In this document: piece by piece, positions 44,825 to 53,061 of the stretch
Layout of the letters: every line of letters starts with the position of its first letter
Position numbering within the stretch: position 1 is the stretch's first letter
DNA from: Pseudomonas capsici
GTDB lineage: Bacteria; Pseudomonadota; Gammaproteobacteria; Pseudomonadales; Pseudomonadaceae
Direction: 5' to 3'
NCBI RefSeq assembly: GCF_017165765.1
Contig: NZ_JAFGZD010000006.1
Location: forward strand, 124,001 to 188,000
DNA: 64,000 bases
Made by a program: the position numbers and the translations under genes
Notes under the pieces: model-generated
The model's database searches: none
What the model saw: the letters and a program-made list of their open reading frames with translations, nothing else
What the model was told of the DNA's origin: nothing

Positions 44825-44977
44825 CTTCAATACTTGAGGTTTCGCGACATGACCAACCTCTGCGAGGGTAATGACCGCTCGTCACTGTTTTTAGTTTCAT
44901 GAAACATCGTCGGCAGGCTCAGCCCTTAAAATACCAAAATCTGATTATATAAATTTATAAAATAACAAAAACATATA

Positions 44978-45007
44978 ATTAGCTTAGACCTAAAAAGACT
45001 TTCACAG
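44978..45007 (+). promoter_or_regulatory. 30-base element shared with 27568-27597
   Basis: Begins ATTAGCTTAGACC and ends TTCACAG, with 26 of 30 bases identical to the copy at 27568. It lies 88 bases before the peroxiredoxin start within very AT-rich DNA. It is a candidate common promoter or operator of the two operons. Confidence 0.55.
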
Positions 45008-45095
45008 GCGTTTCTCGGCGGCCTATCGTCTATACCGGTCCGACCCCTTTCTTGGCGGAGGCCGCTTCCCCAAAGACCTTCGTCAGGAGCCTGTC

Positions 45096-45788
45096 ATGAG
45101 CGAATCCCTCAACCATCTATTGGCCGAACTGCATGCCGAGCGCGTACGTACCTGGGCACCCGCAGCCCTGAAAATCAATATTGATCAACGTCAGCGCCTG
45201 GTCGATGAAGCGCGACCGGATACCTTCGTCAAGGCGGGTGACAGCATCGCGCCCTTCGAACTGTTCAAAGTCGAAGGGGGCACGCTCAGTCTTGATCAAC
45301 TAGTGGCTGACGGCCCCGCAGTGCTGGTGTTCTTCCGCTTTGCCGGTTGTCCGGCCTGCAACATCGCCATCCCCTATTACGAGCGCAACCTGCAACCGGC
45401 CCTGCGACAGCGCGGGGTTCCATTGGTGGCGATCAGCCCTCAGGTTCCGGAACGTCTGGTGGAAATCAGGGACAAGCACTCGTTGAGCCTGCAAGTGGCC
45501 AGCGACAAGGACAATCGGCTGGGCCAGCGCCTCGGCATCCTCTACAGCTTCGACGAAGCATCGCGTCAGGCCTCTCTGGCCAAAGGCCAGGGAATTGGCG
45601 CAATCACCGGCACCGGAACCTGGGAACTGCCGCAACCGACCGTGGTGGTCATCGGTCGCGACCGCCGCGTGCATTTCGCCGAAGTCAGCCCCGACTGGCT
45701 GGTACGCAGCGAGGCACAAGCGATCATCGATGCCGTAGATGCAGCACTGGATGCCGACAGCCAACCGGCCCGACAAGTCAGAGCATGA
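45096..45788 (+). CDS. Peroxiredoxin-like (AhpC/TSA) thioredoxin-fold protein
   Basis: A 230-residue cytoplasmic protein. An N-terminal helical extension of about 45 residues is followed by an AhpC/TSA thioredoxin-like domain: GDSIAPFELFKVEGG, AVLVFFRFAGCPACNIAIPYYE (Cys85-x-x-Cys88), VAISPQVPERLVEIRDKH and LPQPTVVVIGRDRRV. This resembles the peroxiredoxin-like group with a CxxC instead of the single peroxidatic Cys, and probably reduces peroxides or disulphides. Ribosome site AGGAGCCTGTC. It is the first gene of a pair with the flavin monooxygenase 42 bases on, perhaps protecting against oxidants made by that enzyme. Confidence 0.88.
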   Translation: MSESLNHLLAELHAERVRTWAPAALKINIDQRQRLVDEARPDTFVKAGDSIAPFELFKVEGGTLSLDQLVADGPAVLVFFRFAGCPACNIAIPYYERNLQPALRQRGVPLVAISPQVPERLVEIRDKHSLSLQVASDKDNRLGQRLGILYSFDEASRQASLAKGQGIGAITGTGTWELPQPTVVVIGRDRRVHFAEVSPDWLVRSEAQAIIDAVDAALDADSQPARQVRA

Positions 45789-45830
45789 TCACACCGAACG
45801 CCCTCTATTCCACCGAAAGGACTTGAACCC

Positions 45831-47180
45831 ATGAGCAAACGTCAACTGCACTTTGGTGCCATCCTGACCGGCGTCGGCACCGACCAGCAGGAATGGCTGC
45901 ACCCGGATATTCCCGGCAACGCCAGCATCGATATCGGCTGGTACAAGCAGCAGGCCCGGGCGGCCGAAGCAGCACATTTCGACTTTGTATTCATCGTCGA
46001 CAGCCCCTATATCACCCCGGACTCGGCACCGCACTTTCTCAACCGCCTGGAACCACTGACCCTGCTCTCGGCGCTTGCGGGTGCTACCGACAGGATCGGG
46101 CTGGTCGCAACCCTGACCACTTCCTACACCGAGCCCTTCAACGTAGCCCGGCAGTTCGCTTCACTGGACCAGATCAGCCACGGACGCGCCGGCTGGAACG
46201 TGGTTACCACCGGACTCGAAGGCGCAGCGGGCAATTTTGGCCGCGAGCAGCACATCGACCACACCGAACGCTATCGCCGGGCCAGAGAGCATGTCGAGGT
46301 GGTTCAGGGGTTGTGGGACTCCTATGAAGACGATGCCTTCCCTCGCGACAAGGCCAGCAAGCGCTTTCTGGACCCGAGCAAGCAGCACCGCCTGGACCAC
46401 CGCGGTGAATTCTTCTCGGTCACAGGGCCGTTGAACATTTCCCGCTCGGCACAGGGCCAGCCGGTAATCTTCCAGGCAGGAGTCTCCGAGTCCGGTCGCA
46501 AGCTGGCAGCGGAAATCGCCGAAGGCATCTTTGCCGGTGTCGACAATTTCGAGGATGCCCGCGAGTACTACGCCGATATCAAGCGCCGTGCCGCAGCGGC
46601 AGGCCGTGATCCGGCGCAGGTGCTGCTGTTCCCGGGCATTACACCGATCATTGCCGATACCGATGAACAGGCACAGGCGATTCTGCTGGAGCGCGAAGGC
46701 GAGGTAGATCTGAACAAGGCCTTGGTGCAACTGGGCCGCCCGTTCAACTATCACGACTTCGGCCAGTATGACCTTGACGCCCCCTTCCCCGAACTCGGCG
46801 AGCTGGGCAGCAACGGCTATCGCGGCCATGCGGAGAAGATCAAGCGGGTCGCCAGGGAAAAAGGCCTGACCCTGCGCGAAACCGCTCTGCGCTTTGCCCG
46901 TCCCTTCACCGGTTTCGCCGGTTCGGCACTGACCGTCGCCAACGAGATCGAGCGCTGGTTCAACGAAGGTGCGGTGGACGGCTTCAATATCCACGTCGGC
47001 GCACCGGCCAGCTTTGCCCGCTTTACCGAGGAAGTACTGCCGATCCTGCGCGAACGCGGGCTGTTCCGCAGGGAATACCAGACCAGAACCCTGCGCGGTC
47101 ATCTGGGAATCGATGTACCCCGCAATCGCCATAGTCGGCAGGTTCAGGAGCAGGATTCAGAGGTGACAGAGCTGGCGTGA
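45831..47180 (+). CDS. LLM-class FMNH2-dependent monooxygenase (NtaA/SnaA/DszA family)
   Basis: A 449-residue bacterial-luciferase-like monooxygenase: QLHFGAILTGVGTDQQEWLHPD, FDFVFIVDSPYIT, LEPLTLLSALAGATDRIGLVATLTTSYTEPFN, SHGRAGWNVVTTGLEGAAGNFGR and GPLNISRSAQGQPVIFQAGVSESG are the NtaA/SnaA/DszA core. Members open C-N or C-S bonds (nitrilotriacetate, dibenzothiophene sulfone, alkyl sulfones) using FMNH2 from a separate reductase. The ribosome site CCGAAAGGACTTGAACCC is good. It is cotranscribed with the peroxiredoxin-like gene, behind the shared 30-base element. An organosulfur substrate is the favoured inference. Confidence 0.92.
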   Translation: MSKRQLHFGAILTGVGTDQQEWLHPDIPGNASIDIGWYKQQARAAEAAHFDFVFIVDSPYITPDSAPHFLNRLEPLTLLSALAGATDRIGLVATLTTSYTEPFNVARQFASLDQISHGRAGWNVVTTGLEGAAGNFGREQHIDHTERYRRAREHVEVVQGLWDSYEDDAFPRDKASKRFLDPSKQHRLDHRGEFFSVTGPLNISRSAQGQPVIFQAGVSESGRKLAAEIAEGIFAGVDNFEDAREYYADIKRRAAAAGRDPAQVLLFPGITPIIADTDEQAQAILLEREGEVDLNKALVQLGRPFNYHDFGQYDLDAPFPELGELGSNGYRGHAEKIKRVAREKGLTLRETALRFARPFTGFAGSALTVANEIERWFNEGAVDGFNIHVGAPASFARFTEEVLPILRERGLFRREYQTRTLRGHLGIDVPRNRHSRQVQEQDSEVTELA

Positions 47181-47193
47181 GGTATTTGAAGAT

Positions 47194-47217
47194 GCCCGGA
47201 CTTAACAAAGTCCGGGC
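47194..47217 (+). terminator. Stem-loop after the monooxygenase gene
   Basis: A 9-bp stem (GCCCGGACT / AGTCCGGGC) with a 6-base loop, 13 bases after the stop. The T run is poor, so efficiency is uncertain. It separates this operon from the hrp box. Confidence 0.6.
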
Positions 47218-47298
47218 CTCATCGCAGGAATATAAGGTATTCCGACAAGCCTCGATCAGAATCAGGAAGCTTTTATTGGGATATTCGAGCTGCCTGCT

Positions 47299-47327
47299 GG
47301 AACCGATCCGAAACTCGTGACCACTCA
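47299..47327 (+). promoter_or_regulatory. hrp box (HrpL-dependent promoter)
   Basis: GGAACC at 47299-47304, a 16-base spacer, then CCACTCA at 47321-47327. This is an exact match to the HrpL consensus GGAACC-N15/16-CCACNNA, correctly oriented 29 bases before the chaperone ATG. It places the chaperone and effector genes in the type III secretion regulon. Confidence 0.92.
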
Positions 47328-47355
47328 GTCACATGTTTTTATCAAGATCAGAGCC

Positions 47356-47850
47356 ATGCAATCAGATCATTTTCAGACGCTTGCACGACATGTCGTTCAA
47401 AAGTACCGAGACTCATCACAAACTCCTGACGAGGAACATCATCCGGTCTATCTACTGACGTTTGGCGTTGAAGTAGATATTCATCTGATTGGTAGCCAAC
47501 CCGGATATTTAAATCTGGTAGCTACATTTCCTGCGCCCAGTCAGTGGCTTGCACCTGAAGGTATGAAGGCTCTCTTGGCGGAAAATGTCTTCAGTCTTTT
47601 CCATCCTGCGCTGATGTTCGGCCTAGAAACCATGAGTGGAAAGATGGTGATCTCATTGCGCCAGCCATTGGCAGAACTGAATGAAAACAAAGTCCTGAAT
47701 CTCGTTGAAAGTTTTGCTCAAAGGGCAGTTGATTTTCACTCCGGAAAGATACTCCCGCCCGTCCAAACCCCATCCAGTTCAAAGCCGGATGCCTTGAGCA
47801 AGACCAATTTTGCAACGATGACAATCCAAAGCTCATCGCTACGTAGTTAG
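47356..47850 (+). CDS. CesT-type type III secretion chaperone
   Basis: A 164-residue protein with the class I T3SS chaperone look: small N-terminal helix MQSDHFQTLARHVVQKY, a strand-helix core (YLLTFGVEVDIHLIG, LNLVATFPAPSQWL), LLAENVFSLFHPALMFGLE and MVISLRQPLAELNENKVLNLVESFAQRAVDF as the dimer helix. The C-terminal 35 residues are Ser/Thr-rich and unusual for the family, which is normally about 130 residues. The ATG at 47356 is required because an in-frame GTG at 47317 lies inside the hrp box. It precedes the effector by ten bases, the canonical chaperone-then-effector order. It should bind the effector's N-terminal region. Confidence 0.85.
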   Translation: MQSDHFQTLARHVVQKYRDSSQTPDEEHHPVYLLTFGVEVDIHLIGSQPGYLNLVATFPAPSQWLAPEGMKALLAENVFSLFHPALMFGLETMSGKMVISLRQPLAELNENKVLNLVESFAQRAVDFHSGKILPPVQTPSSSKPDALSKTNFATMTIQSSSLRS

Positions 47851-47860
47851 GAGACAGTCC

Positions 47861-48754
47861 ATGCCAAAAATCAGCAGTTTTTTTCATGGCAGTTCATCCA
47901 CTCAACATTACGACGCAACTGTCCAGAACCACGAATCTGACAAGACCGTTCACGAGACAGTCAGACCCGACAAGTTGGGCCTGCATAATTATCAGGGCAA
48001 GACGGTAACTGTTACCTCAGGCACTCTGAATGCACTGGCGGATGCCACTTGGGCCAACCGCGTAGCCAAAAGCGTGATTTCCTCTGGATCAGGCAATCAG
48101 CGCACGGACATCATAGAGTCTGGCGGAGAAAGCTGGGCTCGCTTGCATTTGGCTAATCAGAAATATCCAGCGGGCGGTACTGCTGCTCAACTCAAACGTG
48201 CACAGAAATTCCAGGGTGGCAATTGTTCGATACACGCCAGCATTGCAATTGCCGCTCTTCAGAGCCGAGGAGTGGATGCTCCCATAAACCGGGTACGCAT
48301 GAAGCTACCAGACGGCAACTCCCATGAATTTGTACTACTGGGAGATCCGCGAGTCCCAAAATACGGGGAGAGAAATACTGTTGTCGTCGACCCATGGCCC
48401 AGCTACCCCAGCGCCTGTACTCTGGACCAGGCAGTACTGCACGATGCTACAAAGAATACCCATGCTCCCATAACTCAACTGATGAACAATTACAGACATG
48501 AAATCTATCATGCATCAGTAAGCACACAAGACGCACAGCGCCTGACCAAGATCGAGGTGCTCGGAACTGTAGCGCTTGAAAAGAAGCTTGAGAAAATGAA
48601 ACTGCCACCTCTGGGATCCCAAGAACTAGTCAATCACGCTCTAGCAGATAATAGTTATGGGCAATTCGATGTTCGTGTTGCAACAGATCCAAGTACACGC
48701 TACAGAGATGAATCGGGGGCCATTGTACGAACATTCGACCCTCTCATGAGGTAG
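47861..48754 (+). CDS. Putative type III effector with Cys-His-Asp catalytic triad
   Basis: A 297-residue protein immediately after its presumed chaperone, with TAGGAGACAGTCC as ribosome site. The first 25 residues are Ser-rich with few acidic residues (PKISSFFHGSSSTQ), as in secreted effectors. A papain/transglutaminase-like triad is visible: Cys122 in FQGGNCSIHASIAI, His155 in NSHEFVLLGDP and Asp177 in NTVVVDPWPSY. The layout recalls the HopX/AvrPphE and related cysteine-enzyme effectors, but I cannot match it to a named Hop family. Lower GC than its flanks suggests acquisition. It would act inside plant cells. Enzymatic activity is inferred from the triad only. Confidence 0.78.
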   Translation: MPKISSFFHGSSSTQHYDATVQNHESDKTVHETVRPDKLGLHNYQGKTVTVTSGTLNALADATWANRVAKSVISSGSGNQRTDIIESGGESWARLHLANQKYPAGGTAAQLKRAQKFQGGNCSIHASIAIAALQSRGVDAPINRVRMKLPDGNSHEFVLLGDPRVPKYGERNTVVVDPWPSYPSACTLDQAVLHDATKNTHAPITQLMNNYRHEIYHASVSTQDAQRLTKIEVLGTVALEKKLEKMKLPPLGSQELVNHALADNSYGQFDVRVATDPSTRYRDESGAIVRTFDPLMR

Positions 48755-48790
48755 TGGCTTCCCCTGATGCTCTCTGGTAGTGCGTACTGT

Positions 48791-50128
48791 CTAGCGCTCC
48801 CGACCAGTATCTGCAGACAATGGCAGCCCCAACGTCACCACAAAGTCCTGACTGGTGCTGCTGAAGTCAATCGTGCAACCGCAACGCTGCACGATCGCCT
48901 GAACGATTGCCAGACCCAGCCCGCAACCGGTGCTTGAACTGCTGCGCCAGAAACGCTCGGTCATGTGCCGAAGGCTGTCTTCGGATATTCCATAACTCGC
49001 ATTCCTGGCGCTGACAAAAGCGGATTCATTGTTGCTTGTCACACGCACGGTCACCTGCGTATCGGCAGGGCTGTGCCGCAAGGCGTTGTCCAGCAGGTTG
49101 CGCAGCGCAGCCACTGCCAGTACCGAGGGCATGTCCAGGACAGATGACGAGGTCATTGCCTGGAAACTCAACTGGATACGTTCCGTACTGTTGCCCGTAT
49201 CCTGGATAGCCAGGGAAACAGCCTGCTCGACATTGCACTGGCTGCCATCTTCGAATGACAGGCTGCCTTCAACCCTGGCCAGTAACAGCAATTGCTCAAG
49301 GGTGTTGTGCAGCCGGTCAGTCCCCTGCTCGGCACGAACCAATGCCAGTTCTCTGGCTTCACCACTGGTCATCTGTGCAACCTGCAAATGGGTTTTTATC
49401 GCGGTCAGCGGGCTGCGCAGTTCGTGGGCTGCATCTCCGGTCAGGCGACGCTCGCGTTCGACTGCCTGGCCTATGCGCACCAACAGGTGGTTCTGTGTTT
49501 CCAGCAGCGGCTGCAATTCATTGGGCAGCATCCGAAGCTGCAGAGGCTCAAGAGAATCGATATTGCGCTTCTTGAGTTCGTCTCGCATGCGCTTGAGCGG
49601 TGACAGGCCTTTGCCTATCCCCAGCCAAAGCATTGCAACGCATGCCAGCAGCGCTACCAGTACAGGAACGGACGCTGACAGCAGGACAGAATGGTTGAGG
49701 GATTCGCGCTCCTGCTCACGATCCGCCGTGGTGATAAGCACATCACCCTGAACAAGGGTAAATGTTCGCCAATGCTCACCGTCGATCTCCTGATCATGAA
49801 AACCGCCATTGGCGCTGGCGATGATATTGCCGACGTTGCCATGGCTGCTGGCCAGGATTTCGCCACGCAGTGAACTCACCTCACAGGCCATGCCATCAGG
49901 AATGGCCAACTGGCTGGCGCTGAAATGGGCACCGCCCTCCTTGGTCGACAAGGGTTCGGGCAACTGATCGACCAAGGCAGCGACCATGCGTGCCGAGGCC
50001 ACAAGCCGCTGATCGAGGGAGAACATCATCTGGGTGCGCAGGTCCTGATACATCCAGGTCGCCGCCAGTGTCCAGACCACGACAAAGGCAATCCCCAGAA
50101 TCAGGCTCAGACGCAGGCGCAGACTCAT
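48791..50128 (-). CDS. Sensor histidine kinase (PmrB/QseC-like)
   Basis: A 445-residue membrane kinase. Transmembrane helices lie at about 5-26 (LSLILGIAFVVVWTLAATWMY) and about 145-170 (VPVLVALLACVAMLWLGIG), enclosing a periplasmic sensor domain. The phosphoacceptor box is GDAAHELRSPLTAIKTHLQV. The catalytic domain has the N box LLDNALRHSP and a G box GCGLGLAIVQAI. It phosphorylates the adjacent OmpR-type regulator, whose stop overlaps this start by four bases. The signal is unknown; related systems respond to cations, acid or hormones. It sits next to the effector locus but reads towards it and has no hrp box. Confidence 0.92.
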   Translation of the reverse strand: MSLRLRLSLILGIAFVVVWTLAATWMYQDLRTQMMFSLDQRLVASARMVAALVDQLPEPLSTKEGGAHFSASQLAIPDGMACEVSSLRGEILASSHGNVGNIIASANGGFHDQEIDGEHWRTFTLVQGDVLITTADREQERESLNHSVLLSASVPVLVALLACVAMLWLGIGKGLSPLKRMRDELKKRNIDSLEPLQLRMLPNELQPLLETQNHLLVRIGQAVERERRLTGDAAHELRSPLTAIKTHLQVAQMTSGEARELALVRAEQGTDRLHNTLEQLLLLARVEGSLSFEDGSQCNVEQAVSLAIQDTGNSTERIQLSFQAMTSSSVLDMPSVLAVAALRNLLDNALRHSPADTQVTVRVTSNNESAFVSARNASYGISEDSLRHMTERFWRSSSSTGCGLGLAIVQAIVQRCGCTIDFSSTSQDFVVTLGLPLSADTGRER

Positions 50129-50796
50129 AAGCCGGTCTCCAGCGCCCCGAGCCGATAGCCAGAGCCGCGGACCGTCTCGACAATGCCGTTACCCAGCTTG
50201 CGACGCAGATGAAAGATATGGACGTTCAAAGCGTTGCTTTCGACCTCATCAGCGAAGCCGTACACGCTGTCTTTCAACTGCTCGATGGAAAGCACCCTGC
50301 CCCGGTTGTTGAGCAACGCCAGCAGCAATGCCTGTTCACGACGCGAAAGGTCGATGGCCTCACCCGCCAACCAGGTTTCCCGGGTGCTGGGATCGTGGGT
50401 CAAGGCACCATGCTCGATGAGATTGACCGCTCGCCCGGCAACGCGGCGTACCAGCGTATGCAGGCGAGCATACAACTCCCTCAGATCGAAAGGCTTGAGC
50501 AGGTAATCATCGGCCCCCGCCTGCAGCCCCTTGACCCGGTCATCCACATCATCGCGTGCAGTCAGTATCAATACCGGTATCGTCTGACCGGCTAGCCGCA
50601 AGCGACGCAGCAGGCTGATCCCGTCCTCATCGGGCAGGCCCAGATCGAGAATCATCACATCGAACTGCGCAACATCCAGCATGGCATAAGCGGCAGAGGC
50701 CGAAGCCACGCGGTCGACGTTCAAACCCTGGGCGTTCAAGCCGGCGACGATGCCACTGGCAATGAGCTCATCATCTTCACACAGCAATACGTGCAT
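50125..50796 (-). CDS. OmpR-family response regulator (PmrA/QseB-like)
   Basis: A 223-residue regulator from the ATG at 50796 (MHVLLCEDDELIASG). The receiver domain has acidic residues EDD, the phosphorylated Asp in FDVMILDLGLPDEDG and Lys in DYLLKPFDLREL. The C-terminal winged HTH includes DLSRREQALLLALLNNRGRV and NALNVHIFHLRRKLGNGIV. The gene overlaps the kinase by ATGA. Alternative upstream starts add residues that do not fit the receiver fold. Upstream on the same strand lies a small exported protein that may belong to its regulon. Confidence 0.93.
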   Translation of the reverse strand: MHVLLCEDDELIASGIVAGLNAQGLNVDRVASASAAYAMLDVAQFDVMILDLGLPDEDGISLLRRLRLAGQTIPVLILTARDDVDDRVKGLQAGADDYLLKPFDLRELYARLHTLVRRVAGRAVNLIEHGALTHDPSTRETWLAGEAIDLSRREQALLLALLNNRGRVLSIEQLKDSVYGFADEVESNALNVHIFHLRRKLGNGIVETVRGSGYRLGALETGL

Positions 50797-50886
50797 GGCC
50801 GACTCTGTTGGAGGACAGGATTTCATGCTTGCCAGAATAACGCGCAAGCGGCATTTCGGGATCTGAAGATAACAAATGCTTATGAT

Positions 50887-51123
50887 TTAACTGGCGGGCT
50901 TTTCATTCATCTCCTGGGATTTGGCATTATCCCGGGACGCACTTGCGGCTGCCTGACTCTTTTCGGCTTTCTCCTGAGCCTTGGCCAGATTCTCACGCGC
51001 CTGCTGACGCTCAAGCGCAAAGGCCTCCTGACGCTTCTGAATCATGTCGGCACCATCCTGGGCAAAAGCAGTGGTGCAGCACAGGGCAAGAAACGAGGTC
51101 AGAATAAATTTCCTGGTAGTCAT
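50887..51123 (-). CDS. Small exported helical protein
   Basis: A 78-residue protein with a signal peptide (MTTRKFILTSFLALCCTTAFA, cleavage before QDGA). The mature part is one long charged helix rich in Glu, Lys, Ala and Gln (MIQKRQEAFALERQQAREN, then LAKAQEKAEKSQAAAS). The ATG at 51123 follows GAGAGTGATACCG. It stands 91 bases before the response-regulator gene on the same strand, reminiscent of small periplasmic proteins linked to QseBC/PmrAB systems. No named family is recognised. Confidence 0.7.
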   Translation of the reverse strand: MTTRKFILTSFLALCCTTAFAQDGADMIQKRQEAFALERQQARENLAKAQEKAEKSQAAASASRDNAKSQEMNEKPAS

Positions 51124-51222
51124 CGGTATCACTCTCATGGGTTGGCAGGCTTGCAGCGCCAAGGGCGTCTGCTTCAAGTAGCTGCAACTTTGAGGGGGCC
51201 CGATTAAGGCATCGTTAACAGT

Positions 51223-52062
51223 TCAGGGCCCGAAGGGTCGATCCCCGAGAATCGTCGCACGATGCATGATGCGCCTTTGCGGGCGGTAGTCGTCGCAGGC
51301 GTAGTGCTGAGTCAGACGGTTGTCCCAGAAGGCCAAATCGCCCTTGCGCCATTGCCAGCGAACGCTGAATTCCGGTTTGGCGATCTGCTTGAACAGCATC
51401 TTCAGCACTGCATCGCTTTCATTGGGTTCCAACTCGAGAATCCGGGTGGTGAAGGATTCGCTGACAAACAGCCCTTTGCGACCTGTTTCCGGATGCACGC
51501 GCACTACGGGATGAGTCACGGGCGGATTGGCAGCGCGGGCGGCGTTCCATTTTTCCAATGCGTCGGGGGTATTACCAAAACGCTCCAGGGGAAACGAAAG
51601 AGTCAGGTCATGCACGGAGGTCAGGCCATCGAGCAAGTGCTGAATCCTGGCGGACAATCCCTCGTAAGCAGCCGAGCAACTAGCCCACAGGGTATCTCCA
51701 CCGTGTGGAGGAACATGCCGCGCGCTGAGCAGCGAGCCCATCGGTGGCGACTGGATGAAGGACACGTCTGAATGCCACAGAGCGTTGTCGCGCAGGTCAT
51801 TGAGGTCGGTATCCAGCAAAAGGATTTCCGGCTGGTCTTCGATCTTCGGATAGATCGGGTGTATATGCAGATCGCCGAACAGGGCTGCCGCGTCTCGCTG
51901 CTGGCGTGGCGTCAGCAACTGATCACGCATGAACAGCACCTGATGCTCCATCAGCCCCTGACGCAAAATGGTGTAGCTTTCTGCATTCAACGGGCGACTC
52001 AGGTCGACACCGCTCACGCGCGCGCCAAGGGCCTGGCCGATACGTTCAAATACGATGGTCAT
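51223..52062 (-). CDS. tauD: TauD, taurine/alpha-ketoglutarate dioxygenase
   Basis: A 279-residue Fe(II)/2-oxoglutarate dioxygenase that releases sulfite from taurine. Closely TauD-like segments are HQVLFMRDQLLTPRQQRDAA, FGDLHIHPIYP, the metal-site WHSDVSFIQSPP (His97, Asp99), GGDTLWASCSAAYEGLS, HPVVRVHPETGRKGLFVSES and the C-terminal NRLTQHYACDDYRPQRRIM (His253), followed by HRATILGD.PF. The gene lies 15 bases after tauA on the same strand. The normal tauBC permease and ATPase genes between them are missing. Confidence 0.93.
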   Translation of the reverse strand: MTIVFERIGQALGARVSGVDLSRPLNAESYTILRQGLMEHQVLFMRDQLLTPRQQRDAAALFGDLHIHPIYPKIEDQPEILLLDTDLNDLRDNALWHSDVSFIQSPPMGSLLSARHVPPHGGDTLWASCSAAYEGLSARIQHLLDGLTSVHDLTLSFPLERFGNTPDALEKWNAARAANPPVTHPVVRVHPETGRKGLFVSESFTTRILELEPNESDAVLKMLFKQIAKPEFSVRWQWRKGDLAFWDNRLTQHYACDDYRPQRRIMHRATILGDRPFGP

Positions 52063-52077
52063 AGGTGTTTCTCTATA

Positions 52078-53061
52078 TTACTGGGCCTGGCGTACGTACT
52101 CGGTGCTCACGTACTCCGAGTAGTCTGGCAACACGGCGGGAATGCGTTTCTGCTCCTTGAGGAATTCCGCGGTGCCGGCGATATTCTTGGCAGTGCCACC
52201 CCCGAGCAGGTCGGCGCTGAGCTGTTGCTGGGCGTTGGGGTATCGGGAACCGGCCAGCAGTTCGGGAACGTCGGCAGCATTGGCACCGACCAGCCGGGCA
52301 ATCTTCCTGGCTTGTTCCGAGTCAGCTGTCCACTTCGCGGCATTGGCCTGATAGTCGGCGAAAGCGCCCAGGGTTACACCCGCGAATCTGGCAAGCACTT
52401 CAGGATGCTTTTCGGCGAAGTCCTTGCGGGCGACCCAGACTTCAAAAGTCGGAGCGCCCCACTTGCCTACTTCGGCAGCGTCGGTCAGCACCTTGCCATC
52501 ACGCTTGATCTCACCCAGGGCCGGCGACCAGACAAAAGCACCGTCGATATCGCCACGCTTCCAGGCGGCATTGATTTCGGCCGGATTGAGGTTGACGATC
52601 TTCAACTTGGTGGGATCTATATTCCAGTGCTTCAGGGCACCGAGCAGGCTGTAATGGGAGGTGGATACGAACGGCGTGGCAATCGTCTTGCCGATCAGTT
52701 GCTCGGGCTTTTCGATGCCGCTGCTGTTGCGCACCACCAGCGCCTCGGCGGAGTTGATCTGCGCCGCCACCAGAAAAGTCACCAGCGGCAGTTTGCGCGA
52801 GGCGGCCGCTGCCAGTGGGCTTGAACCCAGATTGCCGATCTGCACATCACCGGAGGCCAGCGCGGTCACCACTTCCGGACCTGCATTGAAACGACGCCAG
52901 TCGAGCTTCTGGCCAATGGCTTTTTCGTAGGCACCGTCGGCCTGGGCGACCTTGGACGGGTCCACACCGGTCTGGTAGCCGATGACGATATCGGCACAAT
53001 GCGCCTGGGCGGCGGTTGCTGCAGCGACAGCTAGCAGCAGGGCTTTGATGGTGCGTTTCAG
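52078..53061 (-). CDS. tauA: TauA, taurine-binding periplasmic protein (CTG start likely)
   Basis: A 327-residue binding protein closely resembling TauA: DIVIGYQTGVDPSKVAQADG, LASGDVQIGNLGSSPLAAAA, IGKTIATPFVSTSHYSLLGA, LKHWNIDP, KRGDIDGAFVWSPALGEIKR and WGAPTFEVWVARKDFAEKHP. The signal peptide begins KRTIKALLLAVAAATAAQAHCA. No ATG or GTG exists at the right place: the codon before KRTIK is CTG at 53061, with GAGGAAT eight bases upstream, so CTG is the probable start; a TTG at 53124 is the alternative. Taurine is bound, but partner transporter genes are absent. Confidence 0.88.
   Translation of the reverse strand: MKRTIKALLLAVAAATAAQAHCADIVIGYQTGVDPSKVAQADGAYEKAIGQKLDWRRFNAGPEVVTALASGDVQIGNLGSSPLAAAASRKLPLVTFLVAAQINSAEALVVRNSSGIEKPEQLIGKTIATPFVSTSHYSLLGALKHWNIDPTKLKIVNLNPAEINAAWKRGDIDGAFVWSPALGEIKRDGKVLTDAAEVGKWGAPTFEVWVARKDFAEKHPEVLARFAGVTLGAFADYQANAAKWTADSEQARKIARLVGANAADVPELLAGSRYPNAQQQLSADLLGGGTAKNIAGTAEFLKEQKRIPAVLPDYSEYVSTEYVRQAQ

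Noticed and set aside
47317..47355. A GTG start for the chaperone 39 bases upstream
   Set aside because: That codon sits inside the hrp box, upstream of where transcription should begin, so it cannot be the start of a HrpL-dependent mRNA.
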